The notes below the pieces were generated by a model that worked only from the letters and a program-made list of their open reading frames with translations, was not told the DNA's origin and searched no databases. Both the position numbers and the translations under genes were made by a program. Positions 61,166 through 64,000 of a stretch of DNA of 64,000 bases are shown in pieces; the first letter of the stretch is position 1, and every line of letters starts with the position of its first letter. Source of the DNA: Stratiolaelaps scimitus (Eukaryota; Arthropoda; Arachnida; Mesostigmata; Laelapidae); contig JABWDB010000007.1 of assembly GCA_019614645.1 (NCBI GenBank), forward strand, positions 2,790,001 through 2,854,000. Reading direction: 5' to 3'.

Positions 61166-63226
61166 CTACCGTTTGGCGACATGGGCATCACCGAGCATGC
61201 ATCGCCAGTCGTATTTCGTGTTGCTGGCGTGGGTGAGTGTTTGAAATGACGGGGCGACTAGACCCCATCGAGGGACCCGGGTCGGTTCTTCCTCGACGAC
61301 CGCCACGCCGACGTACGGTATCTTATGAACGATGTGGACGAGCTCCTGAGGTGTTCGTATCCGGCCCCCTGTTAACTGTCTTGTGCATACGTCCAGCGTG
61401 GCCGAATGACCTAGAAACATGATATCACCGTCCACCTGCTTCGAACTCTCGAGTAGCGTCTGGGTGACGAAATGGCTTCGATTGAAGTACTGTTCACAGG
61501 ATTCGGATTTTTTCGACAAGAGCTCTTCGACCGACATCAATGGCTTGTACGTTGGGTTAATAGGAAAACCGAACTCTTTGAGCTCGATCGGCTTAAACCA
61601 CACCGGCTGAACGTCGGGATACCACGCGAGCCACTCAAATATACCTGGCTCGATATTGATCAATGCAGGCGATTTTAAAGCTTTGAGAATATTCGTCGCT
61701 GTCTGCACACAGCGCAGTGACGGAGAACAGAATATTTGTGAAAAGTGGACACCGGCCTCGTACATCGCTTCCCCTGTGACTGTGGCCTGGAACAGTCCTA
61801 GGCGAGTAAGTGGCGAATCCTTGAAGTAGTCCATCGGCTTTCGCGGTAGAACGGTTTTCGGCATATTGATATCCTTCTGCATGTAATTGCCCTGCTGATC
61901 GAAGCAGACCTTGATCCAGGGTCCGAACGTGAAATCAATTCTTTCCGCATGCCGCACCACGTACAACCTTCTCAGTCGTCGTTCACCGTTCGACTTAAGT
62001 GAAAGGAAATTGACATTCTCGTAGAGGGTATCCTCTTTCGGTGACGGTAGATCGCAGCTGTTGTTGCTGCTGCTGCTGCTGCTGCTATTGCTGCTCGAGT
62101 TCACTGAGCTCGATTGTGGGAGATGCTTCCTCTCGACCGGTCTCGGCTTGTGGTTATTTGTCGTTGCTGGCTGATGACCAGCCACTTGAACAGCTAGCTG
62201 TTCCTGTGGAGACTGAAGTGGCGCCGCTATACTCGTAAGAGGCGAACTCGGCGGGCGGGGCATGTCGTCACTGAACGTGCTCTTGCAGATCGTGAAGCTC
62301 TTATGCAGCGTCCATGCGTCCGATTCGGCAGTACGCTCGATGTAGTTTTTCGGTAGAAAGCCCGAACATCCTGTCAGCCACGAGGTGCCTTCCACCCATC
62401 CATCGGTCGATTTATTTAGCTTGTCACCATTGACGTAGACGAAGTCGCCAATTAACAACTCGAGCTCGTCGGCTTCATGTGGCACATGTGAATAGAGCAC
62501 CTTGTGCACCTCGTTCCCTTTCACCCGCGTATCGCGTGAGTAAAGCCTGAGCTCCCAGCACGCTGGCGCCTCGGTGTCGATCATCTGGGTGAGCTTCTCA
62601 AGACTGCCGTAATGGGCAACGTCGAACTGATACGCCAACGTCACGTGGAGCGCTTTCAGGTACGGCTCGACGCTCAGCTGCAGATCTGCCGTTTCACGCA
62701 TAAATGCGACGCTGATCTTCTTCAGCATCTCGTTGTGCTTCTGATCGACAAATAGACCAAGGAACGTTTGCGAGGTGTAGTGCTCGAGACGGATCTTCTC
62801 GGGAAGCTCACCCCGGAGCCGCTCGCAGATCACCTCCAGTGCACGGACAACGTCGGCTACGCCATCATCTGGCAGCTGGAAGAACGAGCACAATGTGATG
62901 TGTGGCAAATAGTTATGGGCACCGTTGCGTTCATGCTGCAGCATCGACTGTAGGAAGAAGTTCTGCAACTGGCCAAGCAGTGGTCCCGTTGGGCACAGAT
63001 AGAGAATGTACTCCCGGGGACTGCAGCTGTCCAACGTGGAATCGTTGACGTGCGAGAGCAACCAATCGGCCGCCAGCTGAACCCCTCGATCGCCTGTCGC
63101 TGCGAGAGCCTTCTCTGCGCGGTGTTTCGGGAATCCCATTTGTAGCAGAACCTGGAGAGCCGTCTGCGGGCTCCGGTTCGTCCGACCGGATACCCTCCGT
63201 GGCGGGGGCATTAAAACGGCCGCCAT
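61166..63226 (-). CDS. UBASH3: UBASH3/STS/TULA family protein (UBA, 2H phosphoesterase, SH3, histidine phosphatase), single exon
   Basis: Adaptor-phosphatase that in vertebrates binds ubiquitin and dephosphorylates Tyr-kinase pathway proteins. An uninterrupted frame of 686 codons starts at the ATG at 63226 (MAAVLMPPPRR); an in-frame TAG lies five codons upstream. Domains in order: UBA about 21-60 (LLQMGFPKHRAEKALAATGD); 2H/LigT-like phosphoesterase about 73-245 with both H-x-T motifs (HITLCSFF near 109, HVTLAYQF near 194); SH3 about 250-300 (LLIGDFVYVNG...GCSGFLPKNYIER). A Ser-rich linker about 320-405 follows, then a C-terminal histidine phosphatase about 420-686. The phosphatase catalytic residues are all present: RHAER (Arg425-His426), the Arg of SPSLRC and the His of FLGHSATLD. 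Vertebrate UBASH3 genes have many introns, so the intronless frame is notable. No frame disruption seen. Confidence 0.95.
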   Translation of the reverse strand: MAAVLMPPPRRVSGRTNRSPQTALQVLLQMGFPKHRAEKALAATGDRGVQLAADWLLSHVNDSTLDSCSPREYILYLCPTGPLLGQLQNFFLQSMLQHERNGAHNYLPHITLCSFFQLPDDGVADVVRALEVICERLRGELPEKIRLEHYTSQTFLGLFVDQKHNEMLKKISVAFMRETADLQLSVEPYLKALHVTLAYQFDVAHYGSLEKLTQMIDTEAPACWELRLYSRDTRVKGNEVHKVLYSHVPHEADELELLIGDFVYVNGDKLNKSTDGWVEGTSWLTGCSGFLPKNYIERTAESDAWTLHKSFTICKSTFSDDMPRPPSSPLTSIAAPLQSPQEQLAVQVAGHQPATTNNHKPRPVERKHLPQSSSVNSSSNSSSSSSSNNSCDLPSPKEDTLYENVNFLSLKSNGERRLRRLYVVRHAERIDFTFGPWIKVCFDQQGNYMQKDINMPKTVLPRKPMDYFKDSPLTRLGLFQATVTGEAMYEAGVHFSQIFCSPSLRCVQTATNILKALKSPALINIEPGIFEWLAWYPDVQPVWFKPIELKEFGFPINPTYKPLMSVEELLSKKSESCEQYFNRSHFVTQTLLESSKQVDGDIMFLGHSATLDVCTRQLTGGRIRTPQELVHIVHKIPYVGVAVVEEEPTRVPRWGLVAPSFQTLTHASNTKYDWRCMLGDAHVAKR

Positions 63227-64000
63227 GCTCAGCACTGGCTACCACCACCACCACCTGCGCACTTCACGGTGCCATGGAGCAAAGGACACACTTCGACAAT
63301 TGACGGTCGGACTCCTCACAGATAAATAGTCGCAGGAAAATGCTCTCCAGTTGACAGTCGTCCGTTGCACCGTTTTGGCCAATTCGTTCGTATGTCGAGC
63401 CCACCTGCACACAAGTTCTCACTCCTCTCCCGAGTGGAGCACCGAGATTAGCTGACTGGCTGGCTAGCTGGCTCTCACATAACCCCAGCAGCCAGCAGTG
63501 ATAATACTAGTGTATATATGTATGGTGTGTCTGTGTGTGTCTATGGCCACGGGTCAGTTTGTAAACACATTTCACGGTTGACGCAGACGACGCGGTACTC
63601 CATAGAGGCTTCACTCGACCGGCGCCGTAATCGGCAGCTTAGAGGTGGGTTCGACACGTTTTTTTTTTAGAGGATTCGTTTCAGTGAGTACACACGCGTT
63701 TTCGTCACAGTAGCATACCTAGAGATTAGCGTAGCAGAATAGTGAGTTTTTGTTCAACCGCTCTCTTGCGCGGTCAGTGTCGCTCGACGCTAACAAGTGG
63801 TTGTGATGTCACCTTCACGGGTTCATCGAAGCTTCTATGCCGGCCGGAGGTCGTCAACATCGTTTTCTTTGTTGTTTTGATCCTCTCGCCGGCAAGCTGC
63901 AGTAATGAGTTAGATCGCGGCCTGCGTCAGCCTGAACCAGTGCACTTTGTTGACGTTACGTCGTGTGTTCTGTTCGTGAAATAACACCACCTTCGCCAGC
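63227..64000. other. UBASH3 5' flank, no recognised gene
   Basis: Contains ACC-repeat sequence just upstream of the start codon, a (TG)n-like stretch near 63515-63540 and a T run at 63660-63669. It likely holds the 5' UTR and promoter. No clear TATA box or initiator could be chosen. Confidence 0.4.

Overview
This is a eukaryotic genomic window. Genes are split by GT-AG introns of roughly 80 to 1,400 bp, and long (AT)n, (CA)n and (GA)n microsatellites are scattered between them. Protein content (an arthropod-like TOP2, a secreted glycine-rich cuticle-type protein with a Y-x-F-G core, ribosomal protein L13A, frataxin, FRMD8 and UBASH3) points to an arthropod. A chelicerate, perhaps a mite, is my best guess, but that is inference.

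Layout. 1-4175 (minus) holds the first eight coding exons of DNA topoisomerase II; the gene runs off the left edge. A tandem duplication of about 10 kb follows (unit 1 3672-14488, unit 2 14489-23964). Each unit carries TOP2 coding exon 1, a 3' fragment of a non-LTR retrotransposon with a YADD reverse-transcriptase motif, and a complete NOM1 gene (plus). Both NOM1 copies read through, but copy 2 has an in-frame 1,021-bp deletion that fuses exons 2 and 3. It removes about 248 residues, including an acidic tract and a KIKF motif that fits the PP1-docking consensus.

25535-28379 (plus) is RPL13A, with a TCT/TOP-type initiator candidate. 28632-34697 is an imperfect tandem repeat block without recognisable genes. 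36551-38404 (minus) is a secreted glycine-rich cuticle-like gene in two exons. 42361-43810 (minus) is frataxin in two exons. 48382-52075 (minus) is FRMD8, with a polyglutamine-rich N-terminal exon. 55184-55474 (minus) is the tail of another retroelement, bounded by a 20-bp inverted repeat, and 55681-55984 (minus) is a frame-shifted coding relic. 61166-63226 (minus) is a single-exon UBASH3 gene (UBA, 2H phosphoesterase, SH3, histidine phosphatase).

The genes are ordinary housekeeping or signalling genes and do not form a pathway. The unusual content is the recent TOP2-exon/NOM1 duplication, with its mosaic identity and its in-frame shortened paralogue. I found no convincing new molecular system. 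An assembly artefact (two haplotypes placed in tandem) must be excluded before the duplication is interpreted. Exon boundaries were derived by hand from splice consensus, codon phase and family similarity; no search or transcript evidence was available.
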